64,000 nucleotides of DNA from Isoetes taiwanensis (GCA_021234155.1 JAJEKV010000162.1:339449-403448); one strand, 5' to 3'. Positions 12,056 through 23,297 are shown, counted from the stretch's first letter. Numbers and translations are program-made. Notes: a model not told the origin generated them from the sequence alone.

Positions 12056-12544
12056 TCAGCAAATCAAGTCTTCAAGCTTACTGCCGGGAGCGGGGTTGAT
12101 AGCATCGTTGATGGTGCGGCCTTGAGATTCCCGCATGAAGTCCGGATAGTGCTTCTCAAGGTCTATCTTCATCACCCAGGTAGCATCCTCAACTGGTAAG
12201 TGCTTCCACTTGACCAAGTATTGTAACATTTGAGTCCTTCTGGTCTGTTTGTAAGCTCGATCAAGAAGAGCTTCGGGCACTATTTCCAGCTGCTCTTCAG
12301 TCATTTCTAGGAGAGTTGGGGTATCCAAAACCTCCTCTGGGTCAGGGGTGTGTTGCTTCAGAAGACTCACGTGAAAGACCTTGTGGATCTTCAAGCGGGG
12401 TGGCAAGTCCAAGCGATATGCTTGTTCTCCGACGCGTTCAGTAATCTTGAACGGCCCAGCCCATCTGGGTGCCAACTTTTTACAGTTACCAATTTTAAGC
12501 TTGGCTTGTTTTACTTTAATCTTAAGCCAAACCGATTCGCCCAC
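12056..12544 (-). pseudogene. pol: integrase C-terminal domain and chromodomain
   Basis: Open for 162 residues. The N-terminal part (APRWAGPFKI, then PPRLKIHKVFHVSLLK) is the GPF/Y module and C-terminal region of chromovirus integrases. It is followed by a chromodomain-like end with LQYLVKWKHLP and then ATW. The chromodomain is thought to target integration to heterochromatin by reading histone marks. The frame joins on to the integrase core at 12570 and above only through a shift. This 3' part of pol is much cleaner than the RT and integrase core. Confidence 0.88.
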
Positions 12545-12569
12545 CTGGAAGATCCGTGGGGTTCGGTGC

Positions 12570-13357
12570 TTATCCGCTAGACTCTTCTCGACGACCTGCG
12601 TGCGCCAATAAGTAGCCCCGAACTTCCTCCACCAAGGCCTGCATTTCTAATAGGAGTTGTTGAGAGACCTCCACTTTAGAAACAGGGTTATGCCACGTGT
12701 CTGGAGTAAGACATTGATAGCCATAATTTATCATGAAGGGAGACATTTTAGAAGACTCCTGCTTTGTAATCATTATAGGCTTAATTCTACCAAGTAAATA
12801 TAATCCGCCCATTGTGACTGTTTTTACTCCATACATAGCCGTAGCATATCTTCGATAATAATACGATTGACTCGTTACGCTTGACCATCCGTCCGTCGAG
12901 GATGGTAGGTCGTACTCATGGCAAGCTTGGTCCGGATGGTGGCTAAGAAATCCTTCCAAAATGCAATCGACAAACTTAGGATCCCTATCCGATACAATTA
13001 CTCTCGCATCCCGTGCAACCTGAAAATTTCCTTTGCAAAGAGCAAGGCGGTGTCGGCGGGTGTCCGTGGTGCGACATGGCAGGAAGTGAGCCATCTTTGA
13101 TAATTTGTCGACCACGACCATTAATGCATCATATCCACCACGAGAGTGCGGGAAGCCCCACAATGAAATCCATGGTTATGACTTCCCACTTGGCGCTGGG
13201 CACATCCAAAGGTTGCAACTCCCCGAACTCTTAATTGCTCAGCCTTTGGTTTGTCCGACAAACCCGACAATCGCTTGATGTACCTAGCAATATCCTTCTT
13301 CATGGAAGGCCAAAAATAGCTGGAGCGGATCTTAAAGTAAGTTTTCATAAAACCCAC
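12570..13357 (-). pseudogene. pol: integrase zinc-binding and catalytic core, frameshifted
   Basis: The zinc-binding region is recognisable in KTYFKIRSSYFWPSMKKDI (13340 downward), but the expected H-H-C-C is damaged (RLSGLSDKPKAEQL where CxxC should be). The catalytic core includes VVVDKLSKMAHFLPC, IVSDRDPKF carrying the second Asp, and later KMSPFMINYGYQ. At least three frame changes occur between 12.8 and 13.2 kb, and the stretch around the third acidic residue is not readable. Integrase would insert the cDNA; this copy cannot make it as sequenced. Confidence 0.85.
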
Positions 13358-13399
13358 ATGTCCTCGCTATAGGGCTGTTGTGTGTATCATGGAGAATCA

Positions 13400-14300
13400 G
13401 CCGCGACCCCTCAAGTCGCTGGAACACACAACTTATCTTTGTAATATAATAAATTGCCCTCCTTCTTATATGAACGGAATGCTTCACGCTTCTCTATCTA
13501 TAGGCTTCCTTACCCAAACTTTCCCAAACATTACGTAATTCGATCTCGTGGCGTGGTCCGTTTCTATCTGCTTCCCAAACTCGGCCGGTGAGTGTGGAAA
13601 TGGCATTACAATGGGTCCGGGTTATGAAGGGATGACGTGACAAAGCATCCGCCACCACATTGTGCTTCCCCGGGTTTATATACAATCTCAAGTCATATTC
13701 CTCGAGGAATTCCATCCATCTTCGCCGACGGAGATTCAGATTTGGTCGGGTGGATAGATAGCGGAGACTCGATGATCCGTATCCAGCTGAAATCTTCTAC
13801 CAAGAAGGTAGTGTCTCCAAATACGGAGAGCACGCATAACCGCTAGCAACTCCCGATCATGGGTAGGATATCGCCGCTCAAGATCATTCATCTTCTTTGA
13901 ATCGTAGCAACAACTCTCCCTCCTGCATTAAGACTCCACCGTAGCTATCTTACTCGCATCGGTGGCTACCGATTTATCCTTTTCGTGATCGCAAGGTAAG
14001 GACTGGTGCCGATGTTAAAGCATCCTTGAGCTTTTGAAAGTCGACTTGGACTTTTGTTTTCCAATGTTCCATCCAATCCTTTACTTTCATGCCTTGTGAG
14101 ATTAGTAAGAGGTGCGCCATTGTTGCAAAATCTTTAACAAATTTCGTAATATCCTCATGAGTCCCGTGAAACTCCTGACCTCAAACATTAGCCGGAATGG
14201 GCCAATCCTTTATCGCTTCTATCTTAGCCGGGTCTCAGTAGCAATTCCTTCGCTGAAATAATATGCCCCAAATAGTCTACCCTGAGTGGCTTAACTTGCA
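13400..14300 (-). pseudogene. pol: RNase H region, degraded
   Basis: The clearest piece is the C-terminal end at 13494-13715, with [19 protein letters not shown] followed by VVADALSRH, the usual end of gypsy RNase H. The interval 13.75-14.30 kb shows only short scraps in shifting frames. RNase H would remove the RNA template during reverse transcription. Confidence 0.75.
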
Positions 14301-14870
14301 TTTAGAGAACTTGGCGAAGAGTCGATGGCGCTTTAGCTTCGCGCAGCTAATCAAGATGTTGTTCATGTTGCCGCAAGGTTTTACTATAGATGAGAATGTC
14401 ATCAAAGAAAATGACAACAAAGTCATCCAAGTATTGGCGGAAGATGTCATTCATCAACCGCATAAACGCTAGTAGGGCATTGGTCAATCCAAAAGGCATG
14501 ACGGTAAATTCATAATGCCCATATCCGTGCGGCGCGCACTTATGAATGTCCTCCTCCTTTATCCTTATCTGATGGTATCCGGAGCGCAAATCAATCTTTG
14601 AGAAATATTTTGCCCCTTGTAACTGGTCCATAAGATCATCTGCCCTAGGCAAGGCATAGCGATTCTTGATGGTATGCTTATTGAGTTGCCTATAATCAAT
14701 ACACATCCTTAAGAAGCCATCTTTCTTCTTTACAAAAAGAATAGGAGCGCCAAATGGTGAAACACTAGGCCGAATAAATCCCAGGTTCAGTAACTCTTGT
14801 AGTTGTTTCTTAAGCTCTGCTAACTCCGGAGGACTCATTCGGTACGGGGCCTTGCTGGTAGGCTTCCTAC
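14300..14870 (-). pseudogene. pol: reverse transcriptase
   Basis: The longest clean pol frame (14347-14838) carries the RT motifs in order: [66 protein letters not shown], and the catalytic box [10 protein letters not shown] (usual form YxDD; gypsy elements often have YIDD or FIDD). It copies the element's RNA into DNA. The upstream linker to protease reads through frameshifts. Confidence 0.92.
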
Positions 14871-15045
14871 CTGGTTCAAGAGTTATCTCACATTCTACCC
14901 CTCTAAAAGGAGGAAGCTTGTGGATCTCATCTGGAAAAAGATCACTAAATTCTCGAAGAAGGGTAGCAATGTCCGATGGTAAGGCCGATTTCCCCGCTCG
15001 CTTGGAGTCGACTCAATGGAAGCAAGTTTAATGAGGCAAAGGAGT

Positions 15046-15480
15046 TCATTCCTCGCAGATAGCTCTTCCTAACTGCTTTATTGACATTGACTGCATAGCG
15101 GAGTGTAATGAATCACCTTTTATCGTCACACGTGCTCCATTAGCGGCGTTGAAGGTGACCTCCCGTTTCTCACAGTCTATGTGGGCCTTGGCAGACGCTA
15201 AAAACTCCATTCCCACAATAAGATCATATTTGCCAATGTCCATTAACTCGCACCCAAGGCAACCGGTGCACCCGGCAACCGTGATTTTAAGGTTAACACG
15301 GCCGCCCATGAGGTGTCCGATCTTACCACGGCTAATGTGGACCGGCTTAGGCCTGATCTCAACGCTTCCACCGGGCGTGCACTGGGCCATTCTAGGAGAA
15401 GCAAAATTATGGGTACTACCCGTGTCCATCAAAATTATGAAGGGCTTACTTGCCTACTTGGCCTATTGTAGAAATAATGT
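15046..15480 (-). pseudogene. pol: aspartic protease
   Basis: MDTGSTHNF near the start contains the catalytic DTG triad of retroviral-type proteases. It is followed by the flap region and YDLIVGMEFLA, the expected second conserved block. The protease would cleave the Gag-Pol polyprotein. The frame is open over 128 residues. Its junctions to gag upstream and RT downstream need frame changes. Confidence 0.85.
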
Positions 15481-15499
15481 ATAGGTCGACTTTCAGCGT

Positions 15500-16850
15500 T
15501 ACTCGCTTCTATAGCGCAAGAATATGAGACGCACCATGAATGTACTTTCGGAGCCTCGTTCTCCGCAGCAAGAAGATTGGACTCCGTGATCTTCCCAATC
15601 CAGGTCGGCCATAGCCGCTTGAGCGGTCATGGCGGACGCATCGGGCAATTCGCATGAAGTGTCCAGCCTCATGCACCGTAGCATGCCTTATCCCTACGGA
15701 GTTCAACCGCCTCTTTAGGAATGGACTGTAAGAGGCCCCAACTTCCTTACCGCATTGTTCTCATTTATCCGGGCGTGCTAAAGGCGGCTTTCTTCTCCCC
15801 GGGCGGCCGTAGGAATTGTCTTTGAGAGGGCCCCGACTTGGCTTAACGGGGTTTGTAAGGTGTGGACGGCCGTGGTCATGCGAGTAAGGAGCGTGTCGCG
15901 GATAATCGTTCTTTGGCGTGTCTTCCTCAAGGCTTAATGCCTTAGCTTCACGCCTCAAGCATCGACTTTGGGTCTATGGCCTTGACCATGCGTTTAATGG
16001 ATGGGGCCAACCCTTCAATGTAGCCCTCTAACGCCCTTTTCTCATTCATTCCCTCGGTACATACAACCTCAAACGCATGAATTGCGCCGCAGTAGGCCTC
16101 GCCTTTATTACATGCCCTTCTCGCTCCAACCTCAGAAGGTCTCAATCTGTTGGCATTTGTGCGACGAGGCACGTAATGCGATTTAAAAGCTTTAGCGAAC
16201 TTCTTGAACCTCGATCTCGCGCCCCCGCCCGTGTGCTTAGCTCGGGCGTAACCCTTCCACCAAATACGGGCAGCCCGGTAAGGTTGGTGGTGGCAACCTT
16301 CCTCAGATCTTTCTCACATTCCATAGGACTTCCCGATTCCTTCATTTCGCTCCAACCAAGATTCCGCATTCAAGCCTCCTCTAGACTTCCCATCAAACCG
16401 AGCCAACTTCCGATTCTTCCATATACTAGTGATGGTCAGATCAACGGTTTTTCGGTATTCCTTATCCTTACGCCTTGAATGGTCACTGTCTGATAGCGAG
16501 GACCCCGAAGAACCCGAAGTGGTTGAATGTGAGGACACGGCGCTATCCTTAGAGGAACTTCGATGACGCTTAGCATGAGTTCTCCTTTGTGCAGGTACAG
16601 GGCTAGCTCTGGGAGGAGAGGGCTGTTGTGCAGGTGGACTCAATGGTCGCGGAGGCAATTCCGGGTCCGGCCCTCCCCGAGTATGTGGCAAGGGTTGGTA
16701 TGCAAAACATAGGCCCTGTAATTCGCCGAAGTTGCCTTTTCATTATCATCAATTCTTGTTCAGGGGTGATTTCACCATGCGTTGGAGGGTGTTTGCCAAG
16801 CGGCGTTACGTACACCGTCTATAGGAAGCATTCATGAATATATAAGCAGA
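15500..16850 (-). pseudogene. gag
   Basis: Frame order from 16815: a start-like MYVTPLGKHPPTHGEITPEQ. Next comes a proline- and serine-rich linker (16691-16500), then NRKLARFDGKS and LNAESWLERNEGI (about 16430-16350). These are the start of the retrotransposon gag core. EGLAPSIKRMVKAIDP lies around 16010-15965. Near 15.68 kb AGHFMRIAR is the remnant of a CCHC zinc knuckle (family form: AGHFMRDC). Several frameshifts break it. Gag would form the virus-like particle. Confidence 0.8.
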
Positions 16851-16926
16851 TTTACATTAATGTACAATCCATTTTTGAGTTAATTGAGACAAAAAGTATA
16901 TACAAACAGAAAACAATATTTGTATT

Positions 16927-17484
16927 TCATTGAAGTTGAGTACAACAACGGGTTGATTGATACATGGATTGAGACAAAAGTAGGTATGATACAATGGGAA
17001 CTTTTAAAGTTCTACTTGCACACAGCGTAACCGCAACAAAGAAAACATAACGGAAGAGTCCAAGCCTAGGGGTTGGCGAAGGGGTACAGATCGCTGCGAA
17101 CGGGTACTCCCCGCATGCCTTCGGACGAAGTTTATAGCGTGCCCAGGCTTGGACAATGATTGTTTGGTACTCCCATGTTGGGCTGATAATCAGAAGGTTA
17201 AAGAGCCTTCGCATCGCATAAAAGAGTTGCCAAAGGTGGTCATTGGCGTCCTCAAAGGCTTCGTGCCTGGTCATATTCCAGTAGTCCCAGGTACGACACA
17301 GGGTCATCTTCAGATCCTCGAAAGCTCGATCCCTGAGGATGTTAACTATCTCCAGCCCTTTGTCAGGGTCATAGGGTTCTGGTGGTGGTGTCTCGACCCC
17401 ATAGCCTTCATCCCACTCTGGATATTCACCATATCTCTGGCCATAGTCTTGATCCGGTGGTCCGGGGTCGTCTCTCCTAACCAT
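16927..17484 (-). CDS. Extra ORF c of the gypsy element, unknown function
   Basis: 185-residue frame upstream of gag, in the element's sense. The N-terminal part is acidic and proline-rich (MVRRDDPGPPDQDYGQRYGE, then YDPDKGLEIVN). The middle is helical-looking and W/Y-rich (RTWDYWNMTRHEAFEDAND, then WQLFYAMRRLF). After about residue 120 the composition changes, and the real frame may end or shift there. I do not recognise a family. It could be a separate protein or the C-terminal part of ORF b. A (TA)n tract at 17.72 kb separates the two. Confidence 0.45.
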   Translation of the reverse strand: MVRRDDPGPPDQDYGQRYGEYPEWDEGYGVETPPPEPYDPDKGLEIVNILRDRAFEDLKMTLCRTWDYWNMTRHEAFEDANDHLWQLFYAMRRLFNLLIISPTWEYQTIIVQAWARYKLRPKACGEYPFAAICTPSPTPRLGLFRYVFFVAVTLCASRTLKVPIVSYLLLSQSMYQSTRCCTQLQ

Positions 17485-17718
17485 ATCGGTGATTCTCTCC
17501 TCATATTCCCAAATTGTTTCCTCTGCAACATAGTTGGAATGAATAGAGAAGATTTTGTAATTCCACTATATTCTAAACTTTAATGCTTTTGAAGAGGATG
17601 TGATAAAAAAAAAGACACAATTCAGTTATACTCATCAAGAGAACTTTGTATTTAATACTTAAATAAGGTACACCATATTTCAATAGGGTTGAAAGAGTTA
17701 CCAATCCAAAATTTCATA

Positions 17719-17720
<2 letters not shown>

Positions 17721-17780
<60 letters not shown>
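17721..17780. repeat. (TA)n microsatellite
   Basis: About 60 bases of alternating TA after ACACACA, inside the gypsy element between ORFs b and c. Confidence 0.95.
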
Positions 17781-17784
<4 letters not shown>

Positions 17785-17803
17785 AAAATTTGCATATCAA
17801 AAT

Positions 17804-19203
17804 TTAGTCGAGGAGTAGGCCCTGCCTCTTTATCCTTAGCCCTAGGAGGTGGTGGAGGCTGGCCTCGGTGTCTCTGGCCAGAGTTACCCTGTGGTCTACC
17901 GTGGGCGTACCGCAGAATGATGCAACCTCCGGTGGATAGGCAACGGCCAATGGGGCTGCTGTGAGGAGCTTCATTCCCATCCAAGGCGCAATATCCTGGC
18001 CCAAGGCCGTAAGGGCAAGATCCCGTCGTACGAGTACATAAGTAAACGTACGATAGGGAAGCTTCTTGTGGCCGGCCAGTGTAGAGAGTGCACGGAGGGC
18101 CCACCATGAAGCTTCAGCCTCTGGCCCTAGATCCCGGGCTATGAAGAGGACTTGTCCGTATTTGAAGGCCGATAAGAAGAAACGGGTAAGGTGGTTGCCC
18201 AGCACTTTCCCTTGCGAAGTCTCAGATGCGGCCACTTCCTTATCCAAGTCCATGGGGACTTCTTCCTCCTTAAGCTCCTGTTGCTCCTCCTTCTTGTGCG
18301 CAGGGTTATGATATAAATCTTCACCCTCATCATCCGAAGTCGGAGGGAACCTCAACCATATTGATGTTTGGGACGGAGGTCCCATAGCCGAAGGCATCCG
18401 TGCGGTTCGCGGCCGGGTTCCCGTGATCACGAAGTCGCTAAGACGTAGTAGAGTCTCCGCCGCTCTAGGGTCTCCCCGACGGAATCAGGGCGGTGCACCT
18501 CCCGAGGAAGCTCGGTAGAAGTGAAGTCGATGAAATCATCCATACAATACTCCGCAAGCTCGTAAAGTACATGGTCTTTGCGCTATATAAAAACCGCCAC
18601 CACGCGATACGCCCGGATAATATCATCCAAGAGAAGGTATTCCCGCCCCTCGGTGATAAATAATCGGAAGGCCGCCTAACCCCGACAAGCCTATAGATTG
18701 GTCACGGCGCCGTGGTAGCTCCTCCGCTAGCTTTTCCAACGGCAAAGTCGCCCATTCCTATATGCTCGCTATCCCTCCTGAGGATTCTCGCAGCTTGCCC
18801 TTCTCTCGCCGGCAAGGTTTCATCCTCAACGTATTGGTCCATGAGGATGGCTAGAGCGAAAAGTAGCTTCCGTGATATCGCTGCCCTCGATCTTTGGACC
18901 ACCGGTAGGTGTTTACCCCATCGGAGTTTCCCCTTCGTGACGCCATAAGCATGTGTGTCCCCGCCAACATCTGCCGGACTATCTCCCCGCCCCAAATACA
19001 AACCGGGAGGATCCCCAGGAATAATACACGAGGAAGCATGTCCTCCATGTAAAAATCAAGGAATCCGGGCGTAGTCCTGATGTCACGATACCGGTGAGGA
19101 GGTCTATGCGTTGGCATAGCAAAGGTCTGCAAGCAGGTCGGCGGGGAACCTGTGGATCCCATTTCTCCATCATGGTACCAGCATTGGTCGGGGCGGCAGC
19201 CAT
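17804..19203 (-). pseudogene. Extra ORF b of the gypsy element, unknown function, frameshifted
   Basis: Starts at ATG 19203-19201 (MAAAPTNAGTMMEKWDPQ). It continues in a second frame with TTPGFLDFYMEDMLPRVLFL, PVCIWGGEIVRQMLAGTHM, then FALAILMDQYVEDETLPARE (about 19080-18790). A later segment (18430-17850) reads acidic linker DDEGEDLYHNPAHKKEEQQE, then GKVLGNHLTRFF, KYGQVLFIARDLGPEAEASW and FTYVLVRRDLALTALGQD. The residue use is protein-like across about 1.3 kb with three to four frame changes. No known domain is recognised. It lies sense to gag, where typical chromoviruses have only a leader. Confidence 0.5.
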
Positions 19204-19404
19204 GGCGCTTAGAAGAAAGGAGAGAGGAAAAGAAGCGCTTAAAATAACCTTAAAAGTCCTCTTTTAAACCCTTTTATTAAAGCTGACGTCAGCATTTTAT
19301 TTTAAATTTAACATGAAAACCATTAAACTTTTAATTCAAAATAAAAGCCTCTTTATTAAATATTACAAAAAAAATATGTACAAATGCGGATCCCCGCAAG
19401 TAGG

Positions 19405-19970
19405 CTAAGGTTGCTCCCCCCGTATCCTACGGGCGAGGGCTAGATCCTTAGGCATTATGGTGACCCTCTTTGCGTGAATAGCGCAAAGGTTGGCGCCACC
19501 AAAAAAAGCCCACCAAGTAGGCTTCAGCACCTCTTGAGCGCCAAAATTGCAAAGGTCCGGAACGGAGATCGGTTTTGAATTGCCGCGGCGATCTCCCGCA
19601 CCAGCCTCCGGTGCTGTAGCTTCCTGATCAGAAGGTCCGTGGACTTCTGAAATTTGCGGATCTCCCGCAATGCCACGGTACCGGGTCGAAACCGATGAGG
19701 CTTCCGCTGTGCTCTGGGCCCCGACGGTGTTGGCACCGTCTTAGCCCCAGCAACCGGCCGGGAGTTGTCCACTCGCTGCTGCCTCCGGTCGGAGCTGGTC
19801 TTCTTCCCAAAAGCCCCGACAGTCCTTAACTTATCCTTGTATTGACTGTCGGCCTTATGGGCGACTCCCTTCCTTCGGAGCTTAACGGTCGGATGCGTCG
19901 GTTTTGGGTTCGGGCCACTCCTAGATGCACCTCCCGCTTCTTTGGTCCCGGGTCTTGTCGGTCCCGCCAT
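19405..19970 (-). pseudogene. Histone H3-like ORF carried by the gypsy element
   Basis: Start [14 protein letters not shown] at 19970. A ~95-residue basic tail rich in K, R, P and S follows, unlike the H3 tail (no ARTKQTARKS). Then comes a histone fold: [37 protein letters not shown], a diverged loop, [26 protein letters not shown] and [10 protein letters not shown], then TAG at 19407-19405. αN, α1 and most of α2 are in one frame. The α2/α3 end is reached only after a frame change at about 19.54 kb, where two single bases are missing at CTG contexts. Histone H3 pairs with H4 in nucleosomes. The long divergent tail recalls centromeric H3 variants, but the C-terminus resembles canonical H3. There is no intron. 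It lies in the element's sense between the 5' LTR and gag. Confidence 0.88.
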
Positions 19971-20079
19971 CTTGCTCCATCTTCTCCCGCTCTTCCCGAG
20001 CTCTCCTTAGGTCTTCTTGGATCTGAACAAAAGCTGGGCCATGCACGGGCGATTAAGTTCAGCGTGGTACCGTTAGGTC

Positions 20080-20790
20080 AAGAGACCCATATCTATCCTG
20101 GGAATAGTTGTCGATAGTCTATGCTGATGTCGGGGATTTCTCCCCATACAAAGCATTTGAACCCTCATGCCAGGTATGGGGAACCTCAATGGTTTCATTA
20201 TCAATGACGGCAAAGCCGCCCCTGCAGGTACCGTATTCCCTACCCCCGGGCGGTGTCGGCCAATCTCCCCCCTAAGTGGTCGCCCTCCCCGCAAAACCCC
20301 TAATACGGCCGGCCTCCATCCTCGACATCTTCCTCCTCCATATGGCCTTCATGTTCGGAGGATAAAATTTGATGAGCATCATCACCATATCGCTTGCTCA
20401 ACAAGGGTATATGGGGAGTCGGGCGTAGGGTTCAAATTCTGGATGAGGAATGGCTCGAGAAGTGATAGATAGGATATGGAATCCTATCGTTGTTCTCAAA
20501 CTCGTTGACCAGCTCATCCAACAAGATGTCGATGAGGGCTGGGTCGGGTAGCCATGTGCTTAGCAATCATGGCGAGATCTCCACGATGCTCATGGTGGAC
20601 GGATCCGAGAGCGCCTTGGTAATGGCCATAGCGGTAGCGCGGCGCCGGGCGGCTAAGAGGATGGCAAAGGGGGCGCTTAAGATGCACAAGGCACAAGGGC
20701 GCAGGAGCAAGGTCCGGCCTCTGGTGGCGATGGCGAGGGCGGCTCAAAGGTTGGAGGCACGGAAGCAAAAGCAAATGACAAGAAATGGTT
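20080..20790 (-). pseudogene. Extra ORF a of the gypsy element, unknown function
   Basis: The most protein-like minus-strand reading runs through RRRATAMAITKALSDPST, then SIVEISP, LPDPALIDILLDELVNEFEN and NDRIPYPI (about 20.68-20.47 kb). An acidic stretch SSEHEGHMEEEDVEDGGR follows at about 20.36-20.31 kb. At least one internal stop and frame changes are present. No family is recognised. It is the first ORF after the primer-binding site. The interval 20.8-21.36 kb shows no clear ORF and is probably leader. Confidence 0.35.
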
Positions 20791-21364
20791 TGTTAAACGG
20801 CCACTTAACTTTTAAAATTTCAAATTTTTTTCCTTATTAACTTCAAAATTTTATTATTAAAAAGATTATACGGCGGAAATACGCGCCACATACGGTCGGG
20901 CGCCGATGGCATTATACGGGCTTCTGCCTCGACTGGGCGTCGTCGAAATGCAAGCGGGCGCCGAAGTTGACTCTGGCGGGCCAGCTGACTCGAAGTCGGA
21001 CGGGTCGGCCCCGACAAAGATTTCGGGCGCTTCGAACTCGACTGCGAAGCGACAAAAGGCAAGCGGCGCCCGAGTTCGTTTTTGGGCCTGCCCTTGACCA
21101 TTTTTCGCCTAGAGTTGACTGTTCTAGGGTAATTCAAGTACGCCCGATCCAATGGAACCATCATCTTCGTTATTTGAGCTACCCCCTAGCACCTGCTAGG
21201 CCTCCAATCTTGGCCCCTCCACTTCAAAGCTACAATTTCTTAACTTAACCTAACACCAAGCCAAACAACAAAGAGAGCTAACGACACAATGACTTAGCCT
21301 CCTCTAACTACCGTATACGAAGTTAGTGTTTGGCTAGTGCTATGATTTCGAGCAACCAAATCAC

Positions 21365-21376
21365 GGCTCGATACCA
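21365..21376 (-). promoter_or_regulatory. Primer-binding site, initiator Met-tRNA
   Basis: On the minus strand TGGTATCGAGCC lies two bases after the 5' LTR. Plant elements primed by tRNA-iMet have TGGTATCAGAGCC, so one A is missing here, again at a CAG. Confidence 0.8.
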
Positions 21377-21378
21377 CT

Positions 21379-22971
21379 TGTGACGCCCTGTAATATATAT
21401 ACGCCCCGGACGATACATACGGGACTTTCCCCTCCCATGGCGATCATCTCACCATCGCCAGGCCCTCCGCCTATTTCGGGCCATCTATGAAATGAGGCCC
21501 AAGAAGGACACGAAGGGGTCATTCGCCCACGCCTTCAATGGGACTCCTACGTCATGAAGCATGAATACAAGGGTTAGCACACAAAGACGAATATACATAA
21601 ATAACCACCACGGAAGGGTGGCGATCCATCCAAAATACCAACGCATAGAATATGCATCTAATCCTAAGAAAACACCCAAACCCCGTGTTCTACCCCCTAC
21701 GAGACTCCGTGAGGATCGACCGACTACCGGGCCTCAAGAGATCAGCAGACCGAGTCTTGGCATGGCGCTATCGGCATAGAACATTGGCTAGGGTTGTCCA
21801 CTCCATCCGCCCCTCCCCATGCACACTTTGCAGATGGTCAATTCATGCTATGGCTTCGCTATAGCCTTCCCGAGACGCAAAACTCGTGGCATCACCCTCT
21901 GAGCCTACTCCAGTTCATGACGCCTGGTCCGATGAGGGCAGGTCGGGGAGGCGCCCCTTCCGTAATCACAAGGGTTTCATGGGTGAGCTAGAGAATACGT
22001 GCGGCGCATCAGCGACCCCCGCGATCCGCATCTCGACTTACTCACCCTAAATCTACTCAAAGTGCGGGGTGCTCCATACCTGGATCACACCTCTACACCC
22101 GTGGAGTGTCGGACCCATACCCGCCCCCTACGTGGACCGCTATCGGCCTAGCCCATCAGTAGGAGTCTCGGGAGCCTTGTATGCTCATGCAAGACCCCAC
22201 CCCTCATGTCACCACCGTGTTCCTTGTCCGGTGCTAAGCCGCACCATAGCATCTAGGACCCGTGGGTTCTTGTGCACAAAGCCGCAATTAATAGGACTCT
22301 GCTGTATGCTTTCTAGGAGCATACTACAATACACGGCTCGAGGTCTCTACCCCCTCGTAATCCCCTGCTTTGAGTCGATTAACAAAGAATTAACAATCCA
22401 TCCTTTCGTAGTAGAAACCGTAATTGAATATAAAGAGAACTTGCTTGTACAATCAAGGGTTAGTTTCTATGATTGAATCACAAAGAGAATAGAGAAACGG
22501 ACACAACCAAGCGTTATCTAGAATCCACATAACCACCTACCTGAATTCTGGCTGGACTCGTTTCCATGGGGCGCCTCCATCTCCTGGGAGCTGAGAATTC
22601 AGCTGTTACTTCACAGGGACGACTGTTATGGTGACTCTCTGCAGGTGTATGATGGCGCTCAGCTCCTGGCCTTCCTTGGTCGATCTTCAGGAGTCAATCC
22701 CAGGGATAGGGGTCAAGTTGGCATCCAAACTTGGCAATCCCCATGCTGCCCAATCGATTGGGGCAGGTGGCGCCTTCCCAAATGGTAATTAGCCTAATTT
22801 CCTAGGTTATAGGTTATTATTATTAATGTGTTAAATTAGCATAGCTAATTTAATCCTTTTTAAGGTAACTCCCTAGGTTGCAATTAAGTTCCCATTACAA
22901 ATACATGACGTAGACCGTATTTCCCATTACAAATACATGACGTAGACCGTATAACTACATGGAACGTCACA
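21379..22971 (-). repeat. 5' LTR of the gypsy element
   Basis: 1593 bp, termini TGTGACG/CGTCACA. It aligns with 9851-11452. From about 22.45 kb to the end the two are nearly identical. Between 21.38 and 22.43 kb they differ often, with a repeated CAG-to-CGT pattern. It should contain the promoter and polyadenylation signals, which I could not place by eye. Confidence 0.95.
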
Positions 22972-23297
22972 TTTTTGAAAGAGCTTTCTTGCATTGTTAC
23001 ATTGTTCACATGTTTGCGATTGAGAAATTTACTACAGGATTCCACATGTTAGCACTTGAGAAAATTACTACCACCTATTCAATAGTAGTAGAGTGTTTGA
23101 TTCTCTAACAAATGTTCCCTCCCATTCTAATGTTCACTCATGCTAAAGATTTCATAAAATAACAGGTAGAGTCTTGCAAATAAATGCATCGTTCCTACTA
23201 CGCGCACAACAATTACAAAAGTAAGAATTACAGAGCAAGCATATTTTGAGCATGCTTTCTCATTGCGGCCCAAAACATTTTTAGGCTCTCAAATTAT

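Larger units (their letters stand above)
9851..22971 (-). mobile_element. Chromovirus-type Ty3/gypsy LTR retrotransposon (13.1 kb) with extra ORFs
   Basis: Two ~1.6-kb LTRs (9851-11452 and 21379-22971) begin TGTGACG and end CGTCACA. TTTTT flanks both sides as a possible 5-bp target duplication, though it is low complexity. Reading minus: 5' LTR, initiator-Met PBS, ~4.5 kb of extra ORFs including a histone H3-like one, gag, protease, RT, RNase H, integrase with chromodomain, polypurine tract, 3' LTR. The chromodomain at the end of pol places it in the chromoviruses. Pol is broken by many frameshifts, so this copy should not be autonomous as sequenced. The LTRs still align almost end to end, which suggests a fairly recent insertion. 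Confidence 0.92.

Noticed and set aside
17149-17583. Plus-strand 144-residue ORF
   Set aside because: Antisense shadow of extra ORF c in the gypsy element.
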